Source: Sinomicrobium soli (GTDB lineage: Bacteria > Bacteroidota > Bacteroidia > Flavobacteriales > Flavobacteriaceae). From it: a stretch of DNA of 64,000 bases. Below, piece after piece: positions 8,519 through 16,024 of this stretch (positions are counted from its first letter, which is position 1; every line of letters starts with the position of its first letter). The translations under genes were made by a program, and so were the position numbers. The stretch spans positions 1 through 64,000 of the forward strand of contig NZ_QLNV01000005.1 of the NCBI RefSeq assembly GCF_003285545.1, given 5' to 3'. The notes beneath the pieces were generated by a model. That model ran no database searches. It was not told where the DNA came from and worked only from the letters and a program-made list of their open reading frames with translations.

Positions 8519-8534
8519 GTAATTTATAAATGAT

Positions 8535-9215
8535 ATGCTGAAAAAAGCAATACGATTTATCACTAAATGTATTTTCTGGTTTGTCGTGCTCTCTGTTTTC
8601 CTGGTATTGCTGTACAAATGGTGCCCGGTCTATATGACGCCCCTCATGCTTATACGGAGTGCGGAACAACAGCTGGAAGGGAAGACCGTGGTGATGAAAC
8701 ACCAATGGGTGCCCATGGAAAAAATATCCCGGAACATGCAACTGGCCGTAATTTGCAGCGAAGACCAGAATTTCACCAGCCACAACGGTTTTGACTTCGA
8801 GGCCATAGAAAAAGCCTACAAAAACAATTTGAAAGGAAACCATATCCGCGGTGGCAGTACCATAAGCCAGCAAACCGCCAAAAACGTATTCCTGTGGCCC
8901 GGCAGGACCTGGCTGCGAAAGGGCCTGGAAACCTACTTTACCTTCCTGATAGAATTGTTCTGGAGCAAGGAACGCATCCTGGAAGTATACCTCAATTCCA
9001 TAGAAATGGGCGATGGCATTTACGGGGCCGAAGAAGCTGCCGTGTTCTGGTTCAATGTCCCTGCCGAAAACCTCAGCAAACCACAGGCCGCGGCCATGGC
9101 CGCCATATTGCCCAATCCTACGGAACTCATGGCCAATCCCCCTTCGGACTATATCGGGGACAGGATAGACTGGATAGTCCGGCAAATGGGATTTTACGGC
9201 AGGCTGGAACTGTAA
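8535..9215 (+). CDS. mtgA: Monofunctional biosynthetic peptidoglycan transglycosylase
   Basis: A 226-aa GT51 enzyme that polymerises lipid II into glycan strands on the periplasmic face of the inner membrane. It has an N-terminal membrane anchor (about residues 8-30, FITKCIFWFVVLSVFLVLLYKW) followed by a single transglycosylase domain. The GT51 motifs are present: AVICSEDQNFTSHNGFD with the catalytic Glu, RGGSTISQQTAKNVFL, KERILEVYLNSIEMGDGIYGAEEAA and a late PQAAAMAAILPNP. The absence of a penicillin-binding domain and the family-typical length identify MtgA rather than a class A PBP. Confidence 0.95.
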   Translation: MLKKAIRFITKCIFWFVVLSVFLVLLYKWCPVYMTPLMLIRSAEQQLEGKTVVMKHQWVPMEKISRNMQLAVICSEDQNFTSHNGFDFEAIEKAYKNNLKGNHIRGGSTISQQTAKNVFLWPGRTWLRKGLETYFTFLIELFWSKERILEVYLNSIEMGDGIYGAEEAAVFWFNVPAENLSKPQAAAMAAILPNPTELMANPPSDYIGDRIDWIVRQMGFYGRLEL

Positions 9216-9230
9216 TTATACGGTCTTTGC

Positions 9231-9695
9231 CTAAAAGTCATGCTTTGCCTGTGGTACCCGTATCATTGCAATATGGGGTATACCGTCTTCCAGGTACCCT
9301 TCGCCCTCCTGTTCAAAACCGTGTTTTTCATAAAACCGGACCAGGTATTCCTGGGCCGATATCCGTATCCTTTTTTCAGAAAAATGATTTGCAATTGCAG
9401 TTATGGAAGCCTTTATAATATCATGCCCGTAGCCGTACTGCCTGTAGTTGCCTTTTACCACCACACGCCCTATGCTTGCCTCTTCAAAATACATTCCCGG
9501 TCTAAAAATACGGGTATAGGCCACCACCTCATCACCCTTTTTCCCGATAAGGTGCAGGGCCCCGGAATCCCTACCGTCGATATCCTGGTATACACAGTCC
9601 TGTTCCACCACAAATACCTCCGACCGCAACCGGAGTATATCGTATAATTCCCGCAGGCTGAGTTCGTCAAATGATTTTACCGAAACCGAAAGCAT
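9231..9695 (-). CDS. GNAT acetyltransferase, ElaA type
   Basis: A 154-aa GNAT-fold protein close to the ElaA family. The N-terminus SFDELSLRELYDILRLRSEVFVVEQDCVYQDIDGRD is the ElaA signature (LRxxVFVVEQ...YxDxDGxD). IGRVVVKGNYRQYGYGHDII provides the acetyl-CoA-binding motif A (R/Q-x-x-G-x-G). The substrate is unknown; ElaA proteins remain poorly characterised. It lies 9 nt downstream of rpiB on the same strand and is probably co-transcribed with it. Length matches the family (about 150 aa). Confidence 0.87.
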   Translation of the reverse strand: MLSVSVKSFDELSLRELYDILRLRSEVFVVEQDCVYQDIDGRDSGALHLIGKKGDEVVAYTRIFRPGMYFEEASIGRVVVKGNYRQYGYGHDIIKASITAIANHFSEKRIRISAQEYLVRFYEKHGFEQEGEGYLEDGIPHIAMIRVPQAKHDF

Positions 9696-9704
9696 AAGCC
9701 GGAG

Positions 9705-10142
9705 TTATGAACAGCCCGTCGGGATCTTGTCTACACGATTCTGGTGCCTTCCGCCTTCAAACCTCGTATTGAGAAAGGTCTTTACCATATCCAGCGCCTG
9801 CGGCAGGGAAACAAAACGCGCAGGGATACTCAGTACATTGGCATTGTTGTGCTCCCGGGCCAGCTGGGTTATTTCCCTGGTCCAGCACAGTGCCGCGCGA
9901 ACTCCCTGGTGCTTGTTGGCGGTTATCGCAGCCCCGTTACCGCTTCCGCAGATAATAATCCCCAGATCGGCATCTCCCTTTTCCACATCGTCAGCCACCG
10001 GGTGGATAAAATCGGGATAATCCACGCTGCTCTCCGCATCCGTACCGTGATTGGTTACCGCAATCCCCATCTCTTCGAGAAACTCCTTTACTGCAAATTT
10101 ATATACAGTGCCCGCATGGTCGTTACCTATGGATATTTTCAT
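9705..10142 (-). CDS. rpiB: Ribose-5-phosphate isomerase B
   Basis: A 145-aa RpiB/LacAB-family sugar-phosphate isomerase interconverting ribose 5-phosphate and ribulose 5-phosphate in the pentose phosphate pathway. The start MKISIGNDHAG contains the active-site His9. GIIICGSGNGAAITANK carries the catalytic Cys65 and the phosphate/anion-hole loop, and CWTREITQLAREHNNANVLSIPARF is the conserved second half. Upstream in-frame codons exist to 10172, but the ATG at 10142 gives the canonical N-terminus and matches the promoter element at 10169-10177. It is the first gene left of the candidate replication origin and points away from it. Confidence 0.95.
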   Translation of the reverse strand: MKISIGNDHAGTVYKFAVKEFLEEMGIAVTNHGTDAESSVDYPDFIHPVADDVEKGDADLGIIICGSGNGAAITANKHQGVRAALCWTREITQLAREHNNANVLSIPARFVSLPQALDMVKTFLNTRFEGGRHQNRVDKIPTGCS

Positions 10143-10168
10143 GGCGTATACGTTTATATAATAGCTAT

Positions 10169-10177
10169 GCAAAGGTA
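10169..10177 (-). promoter_or_regulatory. Bacteroidota -7 promoter element of rpiB-elaA
   Basis: TACCTTTGC on the minus strand, an exact TAnnTTTGC match, 26 nt upstream of the preferred rpiB start at 10142. This supports that start over the more distal in-frame codons, which would begin at or inside the element. Confidence 0.6.
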
Positions 10178-10700
10178 CTAAATAAGGCTTTTGAACTGCT
10201 ATAAACAGCCTTGTTAATTTGATTTTATAATGATTTAATACTGAATTAATTATATCTTAACAGTAGGTGTTGATATTTATGGATTATAATCTCACAAAAT
10301 AATTTGCATATATCGGAAGATATTGCAATATGCTTTTTTATCTGAAGAAAGCAAGCGGATTCTTTTAAAATTTCCCGGCCGGTTATCAAGATACAAAACC
10401 CGGTTATCAACAACTGTCAACAGTCTTATTTATCAAAAAAATACCGTTATTCACTGTTGTTGACAACTGTTAATTACTTTCCGGTTACACATAAAAATGA
10501 AAGGGTTATCTCCGGTAAAAGCTGTTAATTACCCGGTATATTTTTTAATAAGAGGGGAAGTCAAGCTTTTCCCGGAAATTTTACGCTACAAATCAACAGC
10601 CTATAATAACACATCAAAAAATATTTTTTTAAAAAAGAATTTATAATGATAATGTTAACTGTTGTTAATTATTTCGCACTGAAAAGAAAATAAATATTTC
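10178..10700. other. Candidate chromosomal replication origin (oriC)
   Basis: A roughly 520-nt AT-rich gap with no coding sequence. It carries three exact TGTTAATTA words on the plus strand (10468-10476, 10523-10531, 10663-10671) plus TGTTAATTT at 10212-10220. DnaA-box-like words are TTATCAACA (10404-10412), TTATTCACT (10447-10455) and TTGTCAACA (minus strand, within TGTTGACAA at about 10458-10466). An A/T-only run around 10618-10637 could be the unwinding element. Hand counts show plus-strand genes to the left tending to C>G and plus-strand genes to the right G>C, as expected at an origin. parS-like sites lie 14-17 kb away. dnaA is not adjacent, and this is inference, not proof. Confidence 0.6.
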
Positions 10701-10943
10701 TCAAACGATCCGCATCGAGGTACCCTTATCGTCGAACTCCCTGAGGATCTCGAGTACGGCTTCGGCATCTTCACGGTGCACCTTCAGGCGTATTCCGCCC
10801 AGGGCGTTGGAGTAGAAAGGCGTCACATTTACCATGGTCTCGTTCTCGAAGACATGAGGAATTTCTGCGTCTTCCAGGACAAGGCGAAGCACCGCGTATT
10901 CATAGGGGTACGTAAAGGTCGCAACGGTTACGAATTCTTCCAT
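10701..10943 (-). CDS. DUF2007 domain protein
   Basis: An 80-aa protein of the DUF2007 family (putative signal-transducing, ferredoxin-like fold). The pattern is VATFTYPYEYAVLRLVLEDAEIPHVFENETMV...GGIRLKVHREDAEAVLEILREF: a strand, a helix spanning the conserved exchange of a compact domain, and a second strand-helix unit. Members are small, cytosolic and of unknown role. It abuts the candidate origin and is transcribed toward it. No other gene shares the transcript except possibly the 53-aa ORF just upstream at 10998-11159. Confidence 0.75.
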   Translation of the reverse strand: MEEFVTVATFTYPYEYAVLRLVLEDAEIPHVFENETMVNVTPFYSNALGGIRLKVHREDAEAVLEILREFDDKGTSMRIV

Positions 10944-10997
10944 GAAGTTAATTCTTGGTTAAGTTCGTATAAAAATAGAAAAATTGACGGATATTTG

Positions 10998-11159
10998 CTA
11001 CGAATAAAAGGAGATATGCAGTGGGGATCCCGTTGCAGTTTGTTCTTCCCTGTTGTGCTCTTTCTTCTCCAGGGCACAGTCTATGTAAGTGGTAAATGAT
11101 ACTATCCCTGCAATGAATATGAAGAAAAATACTATGGTGATGTGATATGCCTTTTTCAT
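10998..11159 (-). CDS. Small predicted membrane/secreted peptide (53 aa)
   Basis: A 53-codon frame from an ATG at 11159 to a TAG at 10998. The product begins MKKAYHITIVFFFIFIAGIV, a Lys-Lys start followed by a hydrophobic stretch of about 16-18 residues. A short charged tail rich in Glu/Lys with one Cys (residue 28) follows. This is the shape of a single-pass membrane peptide or a signal-peptide-bearing micropeptide. No family is recognised. It sits between DUF2007 and rnr with no other explanation for the 364-nt gap. The frame could be fortuitous. Confidence 0.4.
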   Translation of the reverse strand: MKKAYHITIVFFFIFIAGIVSFTTYIDCALEKKEHNREEQTATGSPLHISFYS

Positions 11160-11307
11160 TTGGAATTAGTTTAAGCAAGCTCTTATTAAACAGACGTAAA
11201 GAAGGACAGATTGTTACAGCTGGGTTTAATTAAATTTTAACTTGTGCACTTCCACAGTGTTACTTCGATTATTATTTGTACTTTTCGAATTAAATAGAAA
11301 CGATTAT

Positions 11308-13503
11308 ATGTCAAGAAAGAAAAAACGTGCTGAGAAGCACAAAAAAAATGAAATTACCAAGGGAATATTTTCAGTACTCGAAAAGAGTCCCGAACAATCA
11401 TTCAACTATAAACAAATAGCTTCAAGACTGGGGATTACCGATGCGGGCGGACGAAATCTTCTCATAAAGAAACTGGTAGAGCTCAGGGAAAAGAAATCCG
11501 TTAAGGAAGTAGAACGCGGAAGATACCAGGCTATCCCGTCGCTCAATTATTTTACGGGAATTGTGGATGTTACGGGCCGGGGAAATGCCTATGTGGTGTG
11601 TGAAGGACTGGAACAGGATGTTTTTGTACCGTCTAACCTGCTCGGAAAAGCCTTGCATGGCGACGAAGTGGAGGTGTATGTTTTTCCCGGACGACGGCGG
11701 AACGGAAAGAAACTCGAAGGGGAGATCACCAGGATCATTTCCAGGAAAAAGACTGCTTTTGTGGGAGTCGTGCAGATGCAGAAAAATTTCGCTTTTGTAA
11801 TACCTTCCGATTTCCGGATGTATACCGATATTTTTGTACCCAAAAGCAAGATAAACGGTGCCGAACATGGCGACAAAGTGCTGGTGGACATCGAAGACTG
11901 GCCGGAAAAGGCCGATTCTCCTTACGGAAGCATACAAAAGGTTTTCGGAAAACCCGGGGAGCACAATACCGAAATGCACGCCATCCTGGCCGAATACGGC
12001 CTGCCTTACGCTTTTCCGGAAGAGGTGGAGCACTATGCCGATCAGCTGGATACTTCCATTACTCCCGATGAGATAAAGAAACGCCGCGATATGCGTGACA
12101 TACTTACCTTTACCATAGACCCGGCAGATGCAAAGGACTTCGACGATGCCCTGTCTTTCCGCGTGCTGGATAACGGGAATTTTGAGGTGGGGATACACAT
12201 TGCGGACGTATCGCATTACGTCAGGCCGGGAAGCATTCTCGACGAAGAAGCGTATAACCGGGCTACTTCGGTGTACCTGGTAGACCGGGTAGTGCCCATG
12301 CTGCCCGAAATACTGTCGAACAATGCCTGCTCGCTGCGGCCCAACGAAGAAAAATATACCTTTTCGGCAGTTTTTGAAATGAACGGAAAGGGAGAGGTGC
12401 TCGACAAATGGTTCGGGCGTACCGTGACCTATTCCGACAGGCGGTTTGCCTATGAAGAGGCCCAGGCCATTATCGAAAGCGGGGACAACCGGGTGCCGGA
12501 AGAGGCATCGCTTACCGGTAAGGCTTACCAGGTGGAGCAGGAGGTGGCCGATGCCATTCTGAAACTGGATGAGATGGCGAAAGTGATGAGGGTAAAACGG
12601 ATGGGACACGGTGCTATTTCGTTCGATAAGGTAGAGGTAAAGTTCTTCCTCAACGAAGAGAACGAGCCCACCGGGGTCTTTTTCAAGGAGGCCAAAGATG
12701 CCAATAAACTTATCGAGGAGTTCATGCTGCTGGCCAATCGTAAGGTAGCGGAGTATATCGGAAAGATGAAACCCCCGAAAACTTTTGTATACCGGGTGCA
12801 CGACGAACCGGATGAGGATAAACTGATACAGCTGCAGGGCATTATTTCCCGATTCGGATATTCCCTTGACATGAAGAGCAAAAAGACCATTACAAGCTCT
12901 TTAAACAAGCTTCTCGGGGATGTTCAGGGCAAGAAGGAGCAGAACCTGGTCGATACCCTGGCCATACGCAGTATGAGCAAGGCGGAATACACCACGCACA
13001 ATATCGGGCATTACGGACTGGCTTTTGACTATTACACACATTTTACCTCCCCCATACGCCGGTATCCCGACGTTATGGTACACCGGCTGTTACAGCATTA
13101 CCTCGACGGTGGCGAATCGGCGAAAGAGGAAACCTACGAAGAAAAGTGTAAGCATTCTTCCGGTATGGAAAGCCTTGCGGTAAATGCCGAAAGGGATTCT
13201 GTCAAATACATGCAGATCAAGTTTATGGAGGAACACAGGGACGAAGAGTTTGTCGGGGTTATTTCCGGGGTTACCGAATGGGGTATTTACGTGGAGATTA
13301 TCGAGAATAAATGCGAGGGCATGATCCGCACCCGTGAGATTAAAGACGATTATTATGTGTTTGACGAAAAACAGTACGCCCTGGTGGGAGAAGTGACCAA
13401 AAATATGTACCAGCTGGGCGATGAAGTGATTGTAAAAGTTAAGAGTACCGACCTGATAAAACGCCATCTTGATTTCGAATTGCTGGGAAAAGCCGAAGAT
13501 TAG
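11308..13503 (+). CDS. rnr: Ribonuclease R
   Basis: A 731-aa 3'-5' exoribonuclease of the RNB family that degrades structured RNA and takes part in mRNA and rRNA quality control. Domain order: a basic N-terminus (SRKKKRAEKHKKNE), a winged-helix segment (residues ~15-70), two cold-shock/OB domains (~75-220), the RNB catalytic domain (~255-585) with TIDPADAKDFDDALSFR supplying the Mg-binding aspartates, YTHFTSPIRRYPDVMVHRLL, and a C-terminal S1 domain (~645-725, EFVGVISGVTEWGIYVEI). An in-frame TTG at 11242 would add 22 non-conserved residues. The ATG at 11308 is preferred. It is the first large gene right of the candidate origin, co-directional with replication. Confidence 0.96.
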   Translation: MSRKKKRAEKHKKNEITKGIFSVLEKSPEQSFNYKQIASRLGITDAGGRNLLIKKLVELREKKSVKEVERGRYQAIPSLNYFTGIVDVTGRGNAYVVCEGLEQDVFVPSNLLGKALHGDEVEVYVFPGRRRNGKKLEGEITRIISRKKTAFVGVVQMQKNFAFVIPSDFRMYTDIFVPKSKINGAEHGDKVLVDIEDWPEKADSPYGSIQKVFGKPGEHNTEMHAILAEYGLPYAFPEEVEHYADQLDTSITPDEIKKRRDMRDILTFTIDPADAKDFDDALSFRVLDNGNFEVGIHIADVSHYVRPGSILDEEAYNRATSVYLVDRVVPMLPEILSNNACSLRPNEEKYTFSAVFEMNGKGEVLDKWFGRTVTYSDRRFAYEEAQAIIESGDNRVPEEASLTGKAYQVEQEVADAILKLDEMAKVMRVKRMGHGAISFDKVEVKFFLNEENEPTGVFFKEAKDANKLIEEFMLLANRKVAEYIGKMKPPKTFVYRVHDEPDEDKLIQLQGIISRFGYSLDMKSKKTITSSLNKLLGDVQGKKEQNLVDTLAIRSMSKAEYTTHNIGHYGLAFDYYTHFTSPIRRYPDVMVHRLLQHYLDGGESAKEETYEEKCKHSSGMESLAVNAERDSVKYMQIKFMEEHRDEEFVGVISGVTEWGIYVEIIENKCEGMIRTREIKDDYYVFDEKQYALVGEVTKNMYQLGDEVIVKVKSTDLIKRHLDFELLGKAED

Positions 13504-13594
13504 CGGTATATTTGGAATGGTTATTGAACACTGTTTTTGTGTGTAACGGGTTAGGGTTTGGCCCGCCGGACCCTAAGATTAAAATAATGAGTTT

Positions 13595-14269
13595 ATGAAA
13601 CGCATGTTTTTTGTTGTGGTACTGTTGGTCGGTACCTGCACTTTTGCTCAGGAGGGCATTACGAAGGAAACCGGAAAATTTGATGAGGTAAAGGTATTCG
13701 ACGGTATCTCGGCGCAACTCTTTCCTTCGGGGGAGAACAAGGTGGTGATCTCCGGGGAAGATGCAGAGTCCGTGAACGTTGTGAACAACAACGGGGTCCT
13801 CAAGGTACGTATGAATTTTGATAAATCATTCAACGGGCATAAGACATTTGTCGAAATACATTACAACCAGAAACTGAGCCTTCTCGATGTCAATGAAAAT
13901 GCCTTTATAGGTGCCCCTGAGCCCTTTAAACAGATAGACCTGGAGCTCAGGGCCCAGGAAGGGGGAGAAATAGATATTACAGTGGAGGCAGACAAGCTGA
14001 AATCGAGAGCGGTAACAGGTGGCATCCTTACCGTGAAGGGAAAAGCCAAAAACCAGGAAGTCAGGATCAATACCGGGGGAACGTTTAACGGAAGTACCCT
14101 GGAAACCGAACAGACTACCATAAACCTCAATGCCGGGGGCAATGCCGGTATCAATGCCTCGGAATACGCAGAAGTAAAAGTGAAAGCCGGGGGAACGGTT
14201 AAGGTTTACGGTAATCCGAAAGTACTGGACAAACAAACATTTCTGGGAGGAAAAATCATAGAGGAATAA
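13595..14269 (+). CDS. Head-GIN domain (DUF2807) secreted protein
   Basis: A 224-aa exported protein. The N-terminus MKRMFFVVVLLVGTCTFAQ is a Sec signal peptide cleaved after Ala-Gln. The mature part is a repetitive beta-strand protein of the head-GIN (putative autotransporter adhesin, PF10988) type. Alternating strands and Gly/Asn turns include VFDGISAQLFPSG, LDVNENAFIGA, EGGEIDITVEADKL, TGGILTVKGKA, NAGGNAGINASEYAEVKVKAGGTVKVYGNP and a final GGKIIEE. Such proteins form a right-handed beta-helix; their role is not established. It lies 91 nt after rnr and 13 nt before the LysE-type exporter, probably in one transcript. Confidence 0.82.
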   Translation: MKRMFFVVVLLVGTCTFAQEGITKETGKFDEVKVFDGISAQLFPSGENKVVISGEDAESVNVVNNNGVLKVRMNFDKSFNGHKTFVEIHYNQKLSLLDVNENAFIGAPEPFKQIDLELRAQEGGEIDITVEADKLKSRAVTGGILTVKGKAKNQEVRINTGGTFNGSTLETEQTTINLNAGGNAGINASEYAEVKVKAGGTVKVYGNPKVLDKQTFLGGKIIEE

Positions 14270-14282
14270 TCAAAGTAACGTA

Positions 14283-14963
14283 ATGCAGGATATTCTCGCT
14301 GCCATTCCGTGGGGTATTTTACTGGCTTTTACCATAGGGCCCGTGTTTTTCGTACTGTTGGAAACCAGTGCCATCAAGGGAATAAGGGCCGGCATTGCGT
14401 TCGACTTGGGAGTGATTACCAGTGATATTGTTTTTATCCTTATCGCGTATTTCAGTACCAACCAGATCCTGGAAAAACTCAAGGACGATCCCGCACTGTT
14501 TATTTTCGGGGGGGTACTGCTGCTGTGTTACGGTATTATTTCCTTTCTAAAGATACGGCGGGAATATCGCAGAAGCGCACATAATCTCGATGATTTTACC
14601 ATTTACCGGAAAAATTATGCAGCACTGTACATGAAAGGGTTCCTGCTTAATTTTATCAATATAGGCGTCCTCGGCTTCTGGCTGGGGATTATCATTGTTT
14701 TCGGACCCAAACTGGATATGGAACCCAGGCGGATCATTACCTTTTTTGCTACTATTATTATCACTTACCTGGTCATAGATTTTATCAAGATCGTCCTGGC
14801 CAAACAGTTAAAAGGCAAACTTACGGCCTGGCGTATCTACAGGATAAAGAGGGTGATAAGCATCGTGCTGATGGTTTTCGGTATAGCACTGGTTATACAG
14901 GGATTGTTTCCCGGTGAAAAGGAAAAGATCAAGGAAGCTATCGAGGATATCAGGAATAAGTAG
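14283..14963 (+). CDS. LysE/RhtB-family amino-acid exporter
   Basis: A 226-aa inner-membrane protein of the LysE superfamily, which exports amino acids or related metabolites. About six hydrophobic segments are visible, including ILAAIPWGILLAFTIGPVFFVLLETS, SDIVFILIAYFS, ALFIFGGVLLLCYGIISFL, GFLLNFINIGVLGFWLGIIIVF, IITFFATIIITYLVIDFI and VISIVLMVFGIALVIQGLF. The opening WGILLAFTIGPVFFVLLETS with the central Gly-Pro is the LysE hallmark. Substrate is not predictable. The C-terminal tail is short and charged. The 13-nt spacing to the head-GIN gene suggests co-expression, though no functional link is obvious. Confidence 0.85.
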   Translation: MQDILAAIPWGILLAFTIGPVFFVLLETSAIKGIRAGIAFDLGVITSDIVFILIAYFSTNQILEKLKDDPALFIFGGVLLLCYGIISFLKIRREYRRSAHNLDDFTIYRKNYAALYMKGFLLNFINIGVLGFWLGIIIVFGPKLDMEPRRIITFFATIIITYLVIDFIKIVLAKQLKGKLTAWRIYRIKRVISIVLMVFGIALVIQGLFPGEKEKIKEAIEDIRNK

Positions 14964-14981
14964 TTGTGTGTGAAACAAAAA

Positions 14982-15014
14982 ACGCCTCAGGATACTACCA
15001 TGAGACGTCTTTTT
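14982..15014. terminator. Bidirectional terminator between lysE-type gene and tRNA-Cys
   Basis: ACGCCTCA (14982-14989) pairs with TGAGACGT (15001-15008) with one mismatch. It is flanked by an A-run before it and CTTTTT after it (15009-15014). It follows the exporter stop on the plus strand and the tRNA-Cys 3' end on the minus strand, so it can serve both. Confidence 0.6.
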
Positions 15015-15015
15015 G

Positions 15016-15086
15016 AGGCACCGAGCGGATTCGAACCGCTGTACAAGGTTTTGCAGACCTCTGCCTAGCCACTCGGCCACGGTGCC
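15016..15086 (-). tRNA. tRNA-Cys (GCA)
   Basis: The minus strand folds as a 71-nt cloverleaf. The acceptor GGCACCG pairs with CGGTGCC, the anticodon stem GAGGT/ACCTT (one G-U pair) holds loop CTGCAAA (anticodon GCA), and the T-arm is CAGCGGTTCGAATCCGCTC-like. The discriminator is U73, the identity base of tRNA-Cys. CCA is not encoded. Confidence 0.95.
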
Positions 15087-15200
15087 TTGTACCGGACGGC
15101 AAATCTACTAATTTATTTTTTAAATCGGATAAAATAATAGGGTCGAATTCTTTTCGGTCTCATCCGGAGTCGGGAGTTGTCATTCCAACTGTAGCGCTTT

Positions 15201-15295
15201 GTCATTCCGACGAGAGGAGGAATCTCCTTTTTGCCATTATGCTGTTAAAGATCCTTTGGGCTTGGCCGGAGATTCTTCACTGCGTTCTGAATGAC
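15201..15295. repeat. Dispersed inverted-repeat element, copy 1
   Basis: Starts GTCATTCCGAC and ends GAATGAC. Inside, GGAATCTCC (about 15218-15227) is complementary to GGAGATTC (about 15267-15275). Ends, inner arms and a middle segment (CTGTT-AAG...CTTTG) match the copy at 28259-28398. A truncated start, GTCATTCCAAC, sits just before at 15179-15189. It is a MITE- or REP-like non-coding element. Confidence 0.65.
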
Positions 15296-15298
15296 ACT

Positions 15299-15338
15299 TA
15301 TAACTAAAAACTAATAAACTAAATTAACCCAATAACCA
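15299..15338. repeat. Degenerate ACTAA-type low-complexity tract
   Basis: TATAACTAAAAACTAATAAA-type sequence immediately after the inverted-repeat element. It is the same family as the tract at 3811-3850. Confidence 0.4.
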
Positions 15339-15360
15339 GTTTTCCCTTCTCCCTGATAGG

Positions 15361-15744
15361 CTATAATTGGGTGGGGTCACTGTAATCACTGCGATGCAGG
15401 GTCATGGCTATGGTTACCATTTCCACGTTGCCCCCTATGGGCGGATTGATCTTGGAGACTTCTACCGAAGCTTCCTCGGCGATGTCTATTTCGTTAAAAA
15501 TGCGTTTTATTATACGCTTGCACACTTGTTCGAGAAGCTTGGAACGGATGGCCATTTCTTCTTTAACAATTTGGTTTACAAGTACGTAATCTACAGTGTC
15601 CTTCAGGTGGTCTGAGGTGGCAGAAGGCTGCAGGTTGGCCGTGACCGATACGTCTACCCGGTAATCACTGCCTATTTTCCCTTCTTCCACCAGGCATCCG
15701 TGATAGGCGTATACACGAATGTTCGTAAGTTTTATGATTCCCAT
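15361..15744 (-). CDS. folB: Dihydroneopterin aldolase
   Basis: A 127-aa FolB-family enzyme that converts 7,8-dihydroneopterin to 6-hydroxymethyl-7,8-dihydropterin plus glycolaldehyde in folate synthesis. The T-fold features are visible: ITNIRVYAYHGCLVEEGKIGSDYRVDVSV with the active-site Tyr/His region, TVDYVLVNQIVKEEM, LLEQVCKRIIKRIF, and ASVEVSKINPPIGGNVEMVTIAM containing the catalytic-lysine-type K-x-N/K-P-P. Length is normal for the family. It is a single gene. A promoter element lies at 15796-15804. Confidence 0.92.
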   Translation of the reverse strand: MGIIKLTNIRVYAYHGCLVEEGKIGSDYRVDVSVTANLQPSATSDHLKDTVDYVLVNQIVKEEMAIRSKLLEQVCKRIIKRIFNEIDIAEEASVEVSKINPPIGGNVEMVTIAMTLHRSDYSDPTQL

Positions 15745-15795
15745 GGTTTTATGGTGTCAATTGATGTTTATGGCGGTGCTGTGTGGTACCACGAT

Positions 15796-15804
15796 GCAAA
15801 AGTA
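15796..15804 (-). promoter_or_regulatory. Bacteroidota -7 promoter element of folB
   Basis: TACTTTTGC on the minus strand matches TAnnTTTGC and ends 51 nt before the folB start codon. Confidence 0.55.
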
Positions 15805-15950
15805 AGGCTATTACGGGCAAAGACAAAGTATAATGTGTCAATATGCCCCTCGGATGATGTGAAGGGATCTTATGTTCTGATGGCGGTTATACGGGAACTG
15901 CCTTATATATTTTATAGGGAGTATGAAGCCGTGAATTCAAATCGTTGACG

Positions 15951-15959
15951 TATTTTTGC
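15951..15959 (+). promoter_or_regulatory. Bacteroidota -7 promoter element of glnS
   Basis: TATTTTTGC matches TAnnTTTGC exactly, 65 nt before the preferred glnS start at 16025. An upstream in-frame codon at 15956 would lie inside this element, which argues against it as the start. Confidence 0.6.
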
Positions 15960-16024
15960 AGTCTGAAGGCCGGGGGTCCGTATATTTTAAATTGCACCCG
16001 GTGCGCAAAAGAAATGCAACTGTT

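Noticed and set aside
11422-12801. A 459-codon minus-strand open frame
   Set aside because: Antisense to the RNase R gene; the open frame is a by-product of codon bias.
15700-15948. An 82-codon plus-strand open frame between folB and glnS
   Set aside because: It starts antisense in folB and spans the folB promoter; no conserved features.
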